A stretch of DNA of 64,000 nucleotides from contig CAMFLX010000011.1 in assembly GCA_945957555.1 (NCBI GenBank), forward strand, positions 1-64,000. The letters run 5' to 3'. The position numbers and the translations under genes were made by a program. The notes under the pieces were generated by a model that saw only the letters and a list, made by a program, of their open reading frames with translations, was not told the DNA's origin and made no database searches. Below, one piece after another: positions 25,219-34,035 of the stretch (position 1 is its first letter; every line of letters begins with the position of its first letter). The stretch is from an uncultured Cytophagales bacterium. GTDB lineage: Bacteria; Bacteroidota; Bacteroidia; Cytophagales; UBA9547.

Positions 25219-26295
25219 ATGAAGAAATATTTAACTACAGATAATATATTTTACGCATCTGCGCTCTTAATTTTTCTGGTGCTCATGCCTATTGGCAATC
25301 TCTTGGGTCTGGTGTCTACCAACACTATCTCACTTTGGGGCAGGTATTTCTGCTTTGCCGTGGCCGCTTTAGGCATTGACCTCATCTGGGGCTATACAGG
25401 CATCCTATCTATGTGCCAAGCCTTTTTCTTCTGTCTGGGAGGTTATTCCATAGCCATGCACATGTTACTAGCAGTTGGCGGACAGGGTGTGTATGGTGCC
25501 AAGATTCCTGACTTTATGATCTGGAATCAAGTTACTTCTCTACCTGCATTTTGGGAACCTTTTCATTCCTTTGGAATAGCCATGATTCTGGCACTACTCC
25601 TACCAGCTTTGTTTGCTGGAGTATTTGGCTTTTTTGTGTTCAGAAGTAGAATCAAAGGAGTGTATTTTGCCATTATCACGCAGGCCTTGGCGTTCGGTGC
25701 TTGGCTTATTTTCTTACGCAACGAAACCATGCTTGGCGGCACCAACGGGCTCACTGATTTCAAATCCTTATTAGGCTTTCAGCTCTCCGAACCCAAGGTT
25801 AAGCTGGGACTGTACATGATTTCTCTTGTAGTACTCATCGGCTCGTATCTGCTTTGCAATTACTTGGTAAAATCCAAGTTCGGCAAAGTCCTCGTAGCCA
25901 TACTTGATAGTGAATCCAGAGTGAGTTATACGTCTTATATTGTACAAAATTACAAAATCGCTGTCTTCGTAATTTCTGCAGTGCTCGCTTCTATTGGGGG
26001 TATATTATACGCACCACAAACAGGTATCATTACACCAGGACTTATGGATGTAAAATCGTCCATAGAAATGGTAATGTGGGTAGCCTTGGGTGGAAGAGGC
26101 AGTTTGAAGGGGGCTATAGTGGGGGCCTTGCTCGTCAATTATTTATATAGCTTGTGTACGAGTATGTTTCCAGAATCATGGCCTTATATCTTAGGTATTT
26201 TGTTTATATTAACAGTATTATTCTTCCAGAAAGGTTTCTGGGGACTTACTGAGCTTTTGGAAAGCAAGCTTTCTAAAAAAAGTGTTGGGGTTTGA
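25219..26295 (+). CDS. urtC: Urea ABC transporter permease UrtC
   Basis: The 358-residue protein is a LivM-type permease with about ten hydrophobic segments. Markers are LIWGYTGILSMCQAFFFCLGGYSIAMHM, MLGGTNGLTDF, VRVLDSESRVSYTSY-like loop (VAILDSESRVSYTSY) and GIIYAPQTGIITPGLMDVKSSIEMVMWVALGGRGSLKGAI (region). These fit UrtC. It pairs with UrtB in the cytoplasmic membrane. The TGA stop is also the start of a 15-bp inverted-repeat arm (26291-26305) whose partner lies 110 bases downstream, just before urtD. This arrangement may influence urtD translation or transcript stability. Confidence 0.93.
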   Translation: MKKYLTTDNIFYASALLIFLVLMPIGNLLGLVSTNTISLWGRYFCFAVAALGIDLIWGYTGILSMCQAFFFCLGGYSIAMHMLLAVGGQGVYGAKIPDFMIWNQVTSLPAFWEPFHSFGIAMILALLLPALFAGVFGFFVFRSRIKGVYFAIITQALAFGAWLIFLRNETMLGGTNGLTDFKSLLGFQLSEPKVKLGLYMISLVVLIGSYLLCNYLVKSKFGKVLVAILDSESRVSYTSYIVQNYKIAVFVISAVLASIGGILYAPQTGIITPGLMDVKSSIEMVMWVALGGRGSLKGAIVGALLVNYLYSLCTSMFPESWPYILGILFILTVLFFQKGFWGLTELLESKLSKKSVGV

Positions 26296-26432
26296 GTGTT
26301 GGGTGTTAAGTTGTTTCCACAATTCAGCATATTAACACAAAACTCAACATCCAAAATTAAAACTAAAATAAAGCGGTGCAGGACAATGAGACGATACACA
26401 TTCTACTCAAAACCTAGCACCCAACACTCAAA
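26291..26432. repeat. 15-bp inverted repeat spanning the urtC-urtD spacer
   Basis: TTTGAGTGTTGGGTG (26291-26305) is the exact reverse complement of CACCCAACACTCAAA (26418-26432). The first arm overlaps the urtC stop codon and the second ends 11 bases before the urtD ATG. The intervening loop is A+T-rich and also contains AACACAAAACTCAAC, a further copy of the same motif. Confidence 0.85.
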
Positions 26433-26443
26433 ACTATAAAAAA

Positions 26444-27196
26444 ATGTTACTAGAAGTAAAAGATTTAAATGTATCGTTTGGGGGCGTGAAGGCCTTGGAT
26501 CTGTCAGAATTCAAGGTGGCCGACAAAGAGCTCAGGGTGATTATCGGGCCCAATGGTGCCGGTAAGTCCACCTTTATGGATATCCTTTGTGGCAAGACTA
26601 TGGCCAATGGAGGAGCTGTGAGTTTTAACCAACAACACATTCTGGGGAAAAGAGAAGTTGAAATCGCCAACTTAGGTATAGGAAGGAAGTTTCAAAAACC
26701 ATCTGTGTTCTCAAGACTTACCGTATTTGACAACATGCTCCTAGCCACTAAAATGCCCAAGGGAGTATTTAAATCCATGTTCTTTAGGCTCTCCGGGGAG
26801 ATGACCGACAAGATTCATGAGGTTGCAGCCAAAGTCGGGCTCTCAGAACATTTGAACAAACTGGCCGGCAACTTGTCTCACGGGCAAAAGCAATGGCTCG
26901 AGATTGCTATCGTGATACTGCAAGAACCAAAGCTGATGCTGATAGATGAACCTGCGGCAGGCATGTCTGACGAGGAAACTTATAAAACGGGCGAACTGCT
27001 ACTAGAACTCGCGCAGACCAAGAGTGTAATCGTCATAGAACATGACATGAACTTTGTGAAGCAAATAGCTCAAGGAATGGTAAGTGTATTGGTACGTGGC
27101 AAATTGCTCATGGAAGGGGCTTTTGATGAGGTACGTAACGATCAACGTGTCATTGATAGTTATCTCGGTCGTTCTAATGCCATGCTAGAAGTTTAG
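26444..27196 (+). CDS. urtD: Urea ABC transporter ATP-binding protein UrtD
   Basis: The 250-residue ATPase has a Walker A motif (GPNGAGKST), a family signature LSHGQKQWLEI and a Walker B (LMLIDEPAAGMS). The insert KFQKPSVF in the Q-loop region is typical of LivG/UrtD. The C-terminal VRNDQRVIDSYLGR is also characteristic. It drives urea import from the cytoplasmic face with UrtE. The start codon is 11 bases after the second arm of an inverted repeat. Confidence 0.95.
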   Translation: MLLEVKDLNVSFGGVKALDLSEFKVADKELRVIIGPNGAGKSTFMDILCGKTMANGGAVSFNQQHILGKREVEIANLGIGRKFQKPSVFSRLTVFDNMLLATKMPKGVFKSMFFRLSGEMTDKIHEVAAKVGLSEHLNKLAGNLSHGQKQWLEIAIVILQEPKLMLIDEPAAGMSDEETYKTGELLLELAQTKSVIVIEHDMNFVKQIAQGMVSVLVRGKLLMEGAFDEVRNDQRVIDSYLGRSNAMLEV

Positions 27197-27240
27197 CTTG
27201 TGCTTTAAGTGTTGTGTGTTGAATTGGTTTTTACTTTTCC

Positions 27241-27263
27241 TCGGTCTGTGACACACAGACCGA
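27241..27263. repeat. Intact GGTCTGTG palindrome in urtD-urtE spacer
   Basis: CGGTCTGTG (27242-27250) and CACAGACCG (27254-27262) are exact reverse complements around ACA, and outer T and A extend the stem by one base. It belongs to the same family as 921-946 and 2104-2134. Confidence 0.85.
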
Positions 27264-27333
27264 AACATAGACGGTTGGCTAGTATGATGGGAGACATTCT
27301 AATCTCTAGCCTCTAAACTCTTAAATAAAGGAT

Positions 27334-28047
27334 ATGACGACAGAAGATATATTGGTAGCAAAAGATGTCATGGCTGCTTACGGGCAGAGTACCATCTTGT
27401 GGGGCGTTGATTTTAAAGTAAAAAAGGGAAGTATCACAACCATTATGGGCAGAAACGGTGTGGGTAAAACCACCTTACTCAAGACCATTATGGGGCTGAT
27501 TCCCGTTTCTAAAGGTACACTAAGCTATAAAGGGGAGCAAATTGCGACGCTACCTCCCTACAAAAAAGCAAGAATAGGCATTGGTTATGTACCACAGGGG
27601 CGTGAAATTATCCCCAAACTTACCGTCTTTGAAAACATTAAATTGGGTATGGAAGCTCTGGGCAGCAAAAAGGCAAAACTTCCTGAAGAGGAGATTTATG
27701 CTTTGTTTCCCATCTTAAAAGACTTTCGCAAACGCTTGGGAGGAAACCTCAGCGGGGGGCAACAACAGCAATTGGCGCTGGCAAGGATCCTCGTCAGCGA
27801 TCCTTCACTCATATTGCTTGACGAACCCACAGAGGGAATTCAGCCATCTATAGCCTTTGAAATTGCCAATGTTCTGAAATCTCTTTGCAAAGAAAAAGGT
27901 ATCTCCATCCTATTGGTTGAGCAAAAGATAGATTTTGCGAGTCAGCTTACTGACTACTACTATTTCATGGATCGTGGCAAGATGTTGCTCGAAGGCGACA
28001 AAGAAAGCCTAGATCCTCAGGAAATCAGGAAACACCTGTCGGTTTAG
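27334..28047 (+). CDS. urtE: Urea ABC transporter ATP-binding protein UrtE
   Basis: The 237-residue ATPase has Walker A (GRNGVGKTTLL), the signature LSGGQQQQLAL and Walker B (LILLDEPTEGIQ). The stretch GIGYVPQGREIIPKLTVFENI is typical of LivF/UrtE. It completes the UrtABCDE importer. Its TAG stop overlaps the first arm of an 11-bp near-palindromic repeat (AGTTTTGGGTG at 28046-28056; CACCCAGAACT at 28213-28223, with one mismatch). The spacer to ureAB is 199 bases. Confidence 0.95.
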   Translation: MTTEDILVAKDVMAAYGQSTILWGVDFKVKKGSITTIMGRNGVGKTTLLKTIMGLIPVSKGTLSYKGEQIATLPPYKKARIGIGYVPQGREIIPKLTVFENIKLGMEALGSKKAKLPEEEIYALFPILKDFRKRLGGNLSGGQQQQLALARILVSDPSLILLDEPTEGIQPSIAFEIANVLKSLCKEKGISILLVEQKIDFASQLTDYYYFMDRGKMLLEGDKESLDPQEIRKHLSV

Positions 28048-28223
28048 TTTTGGGTGTCGGGTGTTTAGTTTTGGATTTGAAAAATCGATCATTATTTAGA
28101 TCTCTTACTCACAGACTTAAATGTACATAATACCCAAAATAAAAGACCAAGAGGCTAAAGGTAAAGAAACGATAGAATAGTATGGCTGGAATAAAATATT
28201 AAAATAACTCATCACCCAGAACT
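28046..28223. repeat. Inverted repeat spanning the urtE-ureAB spacer
   Basis: AGTTTTGGGTG (28046-28056) pairs with CACCCAGAACT (28213-28223) with one mismatch. A second copy of TTTAGTTTTGG follows the left arm. The first arm overlaps the urtE stop, as in the urtC-urtD spacer. Confidence 0.65.
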
Positions 28224-28246
28224 CAACACTTAAAACTTTTTTAAAA

Positions 28247-28999
28247 ATGCGTTTATCACCCAAAGATATCGAAAAGCTGATGCTGCACAATGCAGGCTTT
28301 CTGGCACAAAAAAGATACGCCAGAGGTCTCAAGCTCAATTATCCAGAGGCTATAGCCTTGATCTCTGCACAGCTCCTAGAGTTCATTCGCGAAGGGGACT
28401 CAGTAGCTTCACTTATGGATAAAGGCAAAAAACTCCTCGGTATAGATGATGTGATGCAAGGCATAGCCGAAATGATAGATGAGGTACAAATTGAGGGAAC
28501 CTTCCCTGATGGCACCAAACTGGTTACGGTGCACCACCCTATCTGTGACGAAGGACTAGACAACGGATTGGCATTATATGGTTCTGGCTTAACCAGAAGC
28601 AAACAAGTAATTTTAGTGGATAATATCATTTCTACACAACCTGGTAAAGTAGAAACACCCGAAGGTACACTGGAGCTTAACGCTGGCCGTAAGGTATTCA
28701 GCATGGAAGTGGTGAACTCTGGTGATAGGCCCGTTCAAGTAGGTTCGCATTATCTTTTTGCAGAAACGAATATCGCATTGAAGTTTGACCGCGTGGCAGC
28801 CATAGGCTTCCGGTTGGATATTCCCGCTGGTACGGCAGTACGCTTTGAACCAGGGGAGAAAAAAGTGATCCAATTGGTAGAAATCGCAGGAGAGAAAATC
28901 GCTCATGGAGGCAACAACCTCATTCAAGGAGAGATCAATGCACAGACACTTCCGGGCATTATAGAAAGAATGAAAAGTCAAGGTTTTATAAACAACTAA
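28247..28999 (+). CDS. ureAB: Urease gamma-beta fusion subunit
   Basis: The 250-residue protein joins the gamma subunit (residues 1-100: [39 protein letters not shown] and ...[31 protein letters not shown]) with the beta subunit (about 125-230: [47 protein letters not shown]). Such fusions occur in Helicobacter and several Bacteroidota. It forms the outer, structural part of the urease complex around UreC. A short tail ([18 protein letters not shown]) resembles the trimer-contact extension of the fused form. ureC starts five bases later, so translation is probably coupled. Confidence 0.95.
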   Translation: MRLSPKDIEKLMLHNAGFLAQKRYARGLKLNYPEAIALISAQLLEFIREGDSVASLMDKGKKLLGIDDVMQGIAEMIDEVQIEGTFPDGTKLVTVHHPICDEGLDNGLALYGSGLTRSKQVILVDNIISTQPGKVETPEGTLELNAGRKVFSMEVVNSGDRPVQVGSHYLFAETNIALKFDRVAAIGFRLDIPAGTAVRFEPGEKKVIQLVEIAGEKIAHGGNNLIQGEINAQTLPGIIERMKSQGFINN

Positions 29000-29004
29000 T
29001 CACG

Positions 29005-30717
29005 ATGGCATATAAGATCACAAGAAAAGCATACGCCAACATGTTTGGCCTCACCAAGGGTGACAAACTCAACTTAGCAGATACCAATCTAGTAGTTACC
29101 GTAGAAAAAGACTACACAAGTTATGGAGACGAATGCAAGTTTGGTGGAGGTAAAACGCTTCGCGATGGTATGGGTCAGGCTTCAGGCTACAGTAGCTCAG
29201 AGGTACTGGACCTCATCATCACCAATGCCTTGGTCATTGACTACACAGGGATTTACAAAGCAGACATAGGAATCAAAGGAGGCTATATCAAAGCCATTGG
29301 TAAAGGAGGCAATCCTCATATTATGCCAGATGTGCACCCAGACATGATTGTAGGGGCCTCTACAGAAGTAATAGCAGGTGAAGGCCTTATTCTTACCGCT
29401 GGAGGAATCGACAACCATATACATTATATATGCCCACAGCAGATGGAAGAAGCGCTCGCTTCTGGGGTAACTACTTTTATAGGTGGTGGCACTGGACCTG
29501 CTACGGGCACTAAGGCTACAACCTGTACTTCGGGTGCCTTTCATTTGGAAATGATGCTCAAGGCGACCGATCATTTTCCAATGAATATTGGTTTTTTGGG
29601 CAAAGGCAATACCTCACATCCACAAGAAATAGAACAGCAGATTAAAGCAGGTGCACTGGGTATGAAACTGCATGAAGACTGGGGTACTACCCCTGCAGCT
29701 ATAGACAATTGCCTCACAGTGGCTGACCAATATGACATCCAAGTTTGTATCCACACGGATACACTCAACGAGAGTGGTTTTGTGGAATCGAGTCGTGCCG
29801 CTTTCAGAAATAGAACAATTCATACCTATCATACTGAGGGTGCTGGTGGTGGGCACGCACCAGACATCATCGTACTTTGTGGTGATCCCAACGTGCTCCC
29901 CTCTTCTACCAATCCCACAAAACCCTATACTGTGAATACCATTGACGAACACTTGGACATGCTCATGGTATGTCACCACCTGGATAAAAAAATTCCTGAA
30001 GATATTGCTTTTGCTGAAAGCAGAATCAGAGGCGAAACCATTGCCGCAGAAGATATTTTACACGATTTGGGAGCCTTATCTATGCTCTCCTCCGACTCCC
30101 AAGCTATGGGGCGTGTAGGGGAAGTGATCTGTCGCACTTGGCAAACAGCTCATAAGATGAAAATGCAACGAGGCCCTTTGGTGGAAGATCAAAACACCGA
30201 TACCGACAACTTTAGGGTAAAAAGATATATTGCCAAATATACCATCAACCCTGCCATTGCGCATGGTTGTGGACACGTGATTGGTTCTGTAGAAGTAGGC
30301 AAACTGGCCGATTTGGTACTTTGGCATCCACAGTTTTTTGGGTCTAGACCAGAGCTGATCCTCAAAGGAGGAGTCATTGTGCAGTCGCAAATGGGTGATC
30401 CCAATGCTTCCATACCCACGCCTCAACCTTATTTTTCAAGGCAGATGTTTGGCGCCATGGGTAAAGCAGTAGGTGCCACATCGCTGGCCTTGGTATCGCA
30501 AGCTTCTGTAGGAACTGTAAGTAAGTATGGATTGGAAAAAAGAATTACCCCAGTGCTTGGCTGTAGGTCCATAGGCAAAAAAGACATGAAACTCAACGAC
30601 TACCTGCCCAATATTAAGGTAGACGCGGAGACTTACAGGGTAACTGTAGACGGGGAATGGCTCACCTGTCTGCCAGCGACTAAGCTGCCCTTGGCGCAGT
30701 TGTACAATTTATTTTGA
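29005..30717 (+). CDS. ureC: Urease alpha (catalytic) subunit
   Basis: The 570-residue protein carries the complete nickel active site: H138 and H140 (DNHIH), carbamylated K221 (GMKLHEDWG), H250 (CIHTDT), H276 ([11 protein letters not shown]), and D364 ([10 protein letters not shown]). The mobile-flap base is H324 (MVCHHL). These correspond one for one, at a constant offset of four, to the Klebsiella enzyme. It hydrolyses urea to ammonia and carbamate in the cytoplasm. The length is standard. It depends on UreF, UreG and normally UreD for nickel insertion. A 333-base repetitive spacer separates it from ureF. Confidence 0.97.
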   Translation: MAYKITRKAYANMFGLTKGDKLNLADTNLVVTVEKDYTSYGDECKFGGGKTLRDGMGQASGYSSSEVLDLIITNALVIDYTGIYKADIGIKGGYIKAIGKGGNPHIMPDVHPDMIVGASTEVIAGEGLILTAGGIDNHIHYICPQQMEEALASGVTTFIGGGTGPATGTKATTCTSGAFHLEMMLKATDHFPMNIGFLGKGNTSHPQEIEQQIKAGALGMKLHEDWGTTPAAIDNCLTVADQYDIQVCIHTDTLNESGFVESSRAAFRNRTIHTYHTEGAGGGHAPDIIVLCGDPNVLPSSTNPTKPYTVNTIDEHLDMLMVCHHLDKKIPEDIAFAESRIRGETIAAEDILHDLGALSMLSSDSQAMGRVGEVICRTWQTAHKMKMQRGPLVEDQNTDTDNFRVKRYIAKYTINPAIAHGCGHVIGSVEVGKLADLVLWHPQFFGSRPELILKGGVIVQSQMGDPNASIPTPQPYFSRQMFGAMGKAVGATSLALVSQASVGTVSKYGLEKRITPVLGCRSIGKKDMKLNDYLPNIKVDAETYRVTVDGEWLTCLPATKLPLAQLYNLF

Positions 30718-31050
30718 GAAAAGATGAAAGACACAAGAATCAAGATGCAAGACATAAGAATCAAGATGCAAGACATAAGACTTAGGGTAAAACCATATAG
30801 AAGAGAGACATAATTGTCTTGATTCTTGTGTCTTACATCTTGATTCTAAACTCATTCAGAGGGAAACACTTGTGTAACAGACCTGTCAGGTTGTTAGGGC
30901 CTGACAGGCCTTTCCCTCGGCTATTTTTTGAGACACAAGACATAAGAGTCAAAATGTAAGACTTTCGACAAAATAATATAAGTCGCATGATAAATACCTT
31001 AGACATAGTAGTCTTGATTCTTGCATCTTGACTCTTGAATCTAAAAAACA
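30718..31050. other. ureC-ureF spacer made of low-complexity repeats
   Basis: Direct 21-bp units (ATAAGAATCAAGATGCAAGAC and variants) fill 30731-30785. GACACAAGAATCAAGA (30730-30745) has an exact reverse complement at 30817-30832, and further inverted copies run to about 31042. ACCTGTCAGG (30881-30890) pairs with CCTGACAGG (30900-30908), giving a small hairpin. There is no gene here, including no ureE. The whole spacer could fold into a large RNA structure between ureC and ureF. Confidence 0.75.
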
Positions 31051-31743
31051 ATGAACCCCACTTCACACATATTACTCTATCAACTTGCTGACTCAGCTTT
31101 TCCTGTAGGAGGTTTTGCCTATTCTTACGGTTTGGAGTCTGCTGTAAAGCAAAGCTTTATTCATGACCATTCCAGTCTTAGGGCCTATCTTAATACCTTT
31201 TCACAACAAGTGTTTTCTTTCGATTTTCCTTTCATCAGCTCAAGTTACGATTTGTTCGCCGAAGGTATCTCTTATGAAAAAGGTCTTATTGTACTTACAC
31301 ATGCCTATGCAGCCATGTTGCTCAATCCACCCATACAAAAGGCAGGAATGGTCATAGGGCGCAACTGGCTTAGAATCTGTCAACAGTTGCAAAACCAGGT
31401 CGCTTTAGAAGAAATTGAAAATACACTTACCAAAGCTCATTTGCCTTGCGATTTTACAGTAGTTTTTGGTTTGAGCATGCATATAATGGGGTTCTCCAAA
31501 TCTCAGGCACTGAATCTCTACTATTACATGGTACTACGAGATCAGATGAGTTCGCTCATCAGGCTCGGTGTGTCGGGGCCTACGCGTGCCCATGAGGAGC
31601 TCAGATATTTCTTGGAACACAACAGCCTTCTTATCGAGGGTTTCGGTCCTATAGATTATTCCAAGGCTACAAAATCTTCTTATTTGATGGAGATCGCCCA
31701 GCTCACACACGATAGGATCTGGTCCAAACTGTTTCAAAATTAA
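31051..31743 (+). CDS. ureF: Urease accessory protein UreF
   Basis: The 230-residue protein opens with the UreF motif LYQLADSAFPVGGFAYSYGLESAV and continues with an all-helical fold, including the conserved RDQMSSLIRLGVSGPTRAHEEL in the last third. UreF joins UreD and apourease and gates GTP hydrolysis by UreG during nickel delivery. It lies 23 bases upstream of ureG. No ureD gene is present, though UreF normally bridges UreD and UreG, so UreD must be encoded elsewhere or replaced. Confidence 0.92.
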   Translation: MNPTSHILLYQLADSAFPVGGFAYSYGLESAVKQSFIHDHSSLRAYLNTFSQQVFSFDFPFISSSYDLFAEGISYEKGLIVLTHAYAAMLLNPPIQKAGMVIGRNWLRICQQLQNQVALEEIENTLTKAHLPCDFTVVFGLSMHIMGFSKSQALNLYYYMVLRDQMSSLIRLGVSGPTRAHEELRYFLEHNSLLIEGFGPIDYSKATKSSYLMEIAQLTHDRIWSKLFQN

Positions 31744-31766
31744 GTTAAAAATAAAATCAAAGCTAT

Positions 31767-32504
31767 ATGAGATCATTATTAAAAGCACAAAGACATGGGG
31801 ATCACTTCGATTCTCCGGGCCATTTCCACAAGAGGGAGATGATTCACGAAAAACGTAACTTCAAAAAGAGAGCTTTTACAGTAGGCATTGGAGGGCCGGT
31901 GGGTACGGGGAAGACGGCTTGGCTCATGCAAATCTGCAGATATCTACGCGACAAGATGAACATAGCGGTCGTAACCAACGATATCTTCACCAGTGAAGAT
32001 GCCGAATTCCTCATCCGCAACGAGGCGCTTACACCTGATCGGATTTTGGGTGTAGAAACCGGTGGCTGCCCCCATGCAGCGATCCGTGAGGATGTATCAC
32101 AAAACATGTATGCTTTGGAAGAGCTGATGAAACGCTTCCCCGATGTGGAACTGCTCTTTGTAGAGAGTGGGGGTGACAATCTAGCGGCACATTTCAGCAG
32201 GGAACTAGTCGATTTTTCTTTGTATGTCATAGACGTATCAGGAGGAGACAAGATCCCTCGTAAAGGAGGACCGGGCATTACCCAATCAGATCTTTTGGTG
32301 ATCAATAAAATAGACATTGCCCATTTGGTAAATGCAGACCTTGGTGTAATGGAAAGAGACTCGAAAAAGATGCGTGGCGATGGACCTTTTGTGTTTGCCA
32401 GAGCCAAGGACTGTTACAATATTGAAGTTATCGTGGACCATATCCTTAAGGCCAGAGAGGCAGCTTTGGCGGGGCCAGTGTTCAAGTTGAATATGGGTGC
32501 TTGA
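31767..32504 (+). CDS. ureG: Urease accessory GTPase UreG
   Basis: The 245-residue protein has the UreG P-loop (GGPVGTGKT, residues 42-50), the CPH nickel-binding motif in [23 protein letters not shown], and the NKxD specificity motif (INKIDIA). The N-terminal 35 residues are an extension with several His residues (H10, H13, H19, H21, H27) not usual in UreG. This could bind nickel and partly compensate for a missing UreE. That is inference. The GTPase loads nickel into apo-urease in the cytoplasm. It is the last gene of the cluster. Confidence 0.95.
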   Translation: MRSLLKAQRHGDHFDSPGHFHKREMIHEKRNFKKRAFTVGIGGPVGTGKTAWLMQICRYLRDKMNIAVVTNDIFTSEDAEFLIRNEALTPDRILGVETGGCPHAAIREDVSQNMYALEELMKRFPDVELLFVESGGDNLAAHFSRELVDFSLYVIDVSGGDKIPRKGGPGITQSDLLVINKIDIAHLVNADLGVMERDSKKMRGDGPFVFARAKDCYNIEVIVDHILKAREAALAGPVFKLNMGA

Positions 32505-32528
32505 AATATTTGAGAATCCCTTGAAACG

Positions 32529-32560
32529 AGCAATGGCTCACCGAGTGGTGAGCCATTGCT
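32529..32560. terminator. 14-bp perfect hairpin after ureG
   Basis: AGCAATGGCTCACC (32529-32542) pairs perfectly with GGTGAGCCATTGCT (32547-32560) around a 4-base loop. No T run follows on either strand, so it may act as a mRNA 3'-end stabiliser or weak terminator. It starts 25 bases past the ureG stop. Confidence 0.6.
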
Positions 32561-32674
32561 GTTAGGAAAGCTTAGGGAAAATATCAAATCCAGGGTAATT
32601 ATCTGTCATGCAGACTCATTCATCTTCACTTATTTTCAAAAAGGTATTTATGAAGTAAAAACCCAAGCGAGTAT

Positions 32675-33433
32675 TTATCCATTATTTGTGGTCATCAATT
32701 GAGCATACTTGGCCGTAAGATTAGCATCGGTGGCCATTTTAGTACCCCACTGTTGGGCTATAGTCCCATATTGCATCATATCAAGTTTATAGTCCGCAAG
32801 GGCACCATTCATATCGCCCGTCTGCAACTTTTTCATAAACTTGACATAGTCACTCAACTTTGATATAGGCTGGCCAGGGAAAATATCGGTATCTTCATCA
32901 TTGGCAGGCTCTAGACCCAATTCTTCACGCAGCAGGTTTCTAAGTTCATAGCTACTCTGGTCAGTTTCTGGATCATTGGCGATTACATATTCGATGTCCG
33001 AGAGCGCTTCCTTCTTGTTTTTAACTGCGAAATATGCCAATCCCCTATAATAATATGCCTCTAAATCATTCGGGGTCAGTGCTATTGCCATACTGAAAGA
33101 TTTAATAGAATTTTGATAATCTTCTAATTTGTCGTAGCATTTACCCTGCATAAAGTTGTAATCTGCATGATTGAAGTCCGGCTCCATGGCAATGGCTTTT
33201 TCCAAATCCGCTATAGCCTCTCTGTGCCTACCTAGCATCATATAGCACCTAGCCCTCATAGCATATTGGGTAATGTACTGATATCGGAAATGGTCGTCGA
33301 TACCTATTCCTTCTGTGTACAACTCGGCTGCTTTGGCGTAATTTTCTTCACCGATAAGTGTATTGGCCTCAAAGTATAGACTCTGTAGTTTTTGAAAAAC
33401 CTCAGGACTAGAATGCATTGGACGAGTACTCAT
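32675..33433 (-). CDS. Tetratricopeptide-repeat protein
   Basis: The 252-residue protein has no signal peptide. Residues about 14-165 hold four tandem TPR units (EANTLIGEENYAKAAELYTEGIGID; RARCYMMLGRHREAIADLEKAIAMEP; MQGKCYDKLEDYQNSIKSFSMAIALTP; YYRGLAYFAVKNKKEALSDIEYVI). The last 80 residues form a separate helical cap. TPR domains bind protein partners. It is probably cytoplasmic, its function is unknown, and no link to urease is shown other than position. It converges with ureG at a strong hairpin. Confidence 0.85.
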   Translation of the reverse strand: MSTRPMHSSPEVFQKLQSLYFEANTLIGEENYAKAAELYTEGIGIDDHFRYQYITQYAMRARCYMMLGRHREAIADLEKAIAMEPDFNHADYNFMQGKCYDKLEDYQNSIKSFSMAIALTPNDLEAYYYRGLAYFAVKNKKEALSDIEYVIANDPETDQSSYELRNLLREELGLEPANDEDTDIFPGQPISKLSDYVKFMKKLQTGDMNGALADYKLDMMQYGTIAQQWGTKMATDANLTAKYAQLMTTNNG

Positions 33434-33617
33434 AAGATCATTGTTTTTAGTAAGAATTGAAATTATAACGAACCAGAGACAACTCCTCTTCCCCCATTTA
33501 GCTATTTGGATGAACTGTCAATAAATAAAGATGAATTGTAATGATCCGTAACTTTTCAGATTAATAGAACCCTAAAAATTTGCGAATTAGAGAAGCAATC
33601 AAAGACTAGAGAAGCTT

Positions 33618-33660
33618 AAAAAAGTGAGGGATTCTTTTTCAAAGAATCCCTCACTTTTTT
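33618..33660. terminator. 20-bp perfect hairpin with A/T tracts
   Basis: A 20-bp stem (33618-33637 with 33641-33660) around a 3-base loop has six A before and six T after the GTGAGGGATTC core. It is a textbook bidirectional terminator placed just beyond the DUF5777 remnant on the minus strand. Confidence 0.9.
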
Positions 33661-33662
33661 AA

Positions 33663-34010
33663 TTATGCCTTTTTCTTCTTGGCCAGTGAAAATACCCGCG
33701 AGATGTTAAAGCCTAGCCTGTATCCATTGTTCCTCCAGCTGGTGCTGGTATAGGGAATGAACTGGTTCTCCAGCAAAGCCGCCGAGTTGGAAAAGTGAAT
33801 GTTAAACACGTGACCACCAGTCTCCAACTCTATACCCACACCCAATGGATTGTAGAACTTCATATTGTTGCTGCTAAAGTAGTCCGAAATGGCTTTGGGC
33901 CTGAGCACATACACGTATTCTGCGACTATTGTACACCTGTTCGTAAGTTTGAGTCTTGCCCCTGCCCCTACCGAATAGGTATCGTTTTGGTCGTCACGCA
34001 TTACTCTATT
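33663..34010 (-). pseudogene. 5'-truncated DUF5777 beta-barrel remnant
   Basis: The frame carries the C-terminal third of a DUF5777-type outer-membrane barrel: NRVMRDDQNDTYSVGAGARLKL (upstream codons plus the listed start), then VAEYVYVLRPKAISD, GVGIELETGGHVFNIHFSNS and the ending GFNISRVFSLAKKK. Family members are usually about 270-300 residues. Here only about 115 remain, and an in-frame TAA immediately precedes the codons for NRV. The coding start at 34001 is therefore inside the family's conserved region and there is no signal peptide. A terminator still follows. The fragment probably results from a deletion or recombination that joined it to the LytTR gene's 3' end. Confidence 0.8.
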
Positions 34011-34035
34011 TTAACATGAATTTGGGTTAAATATA

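Noticed and set aside
32505-32674. A short or broken ureD after ureG
   Set aside because: The 170 bases hold only a hairpin and A+T-rich DNA, with no frame resembling UreD.
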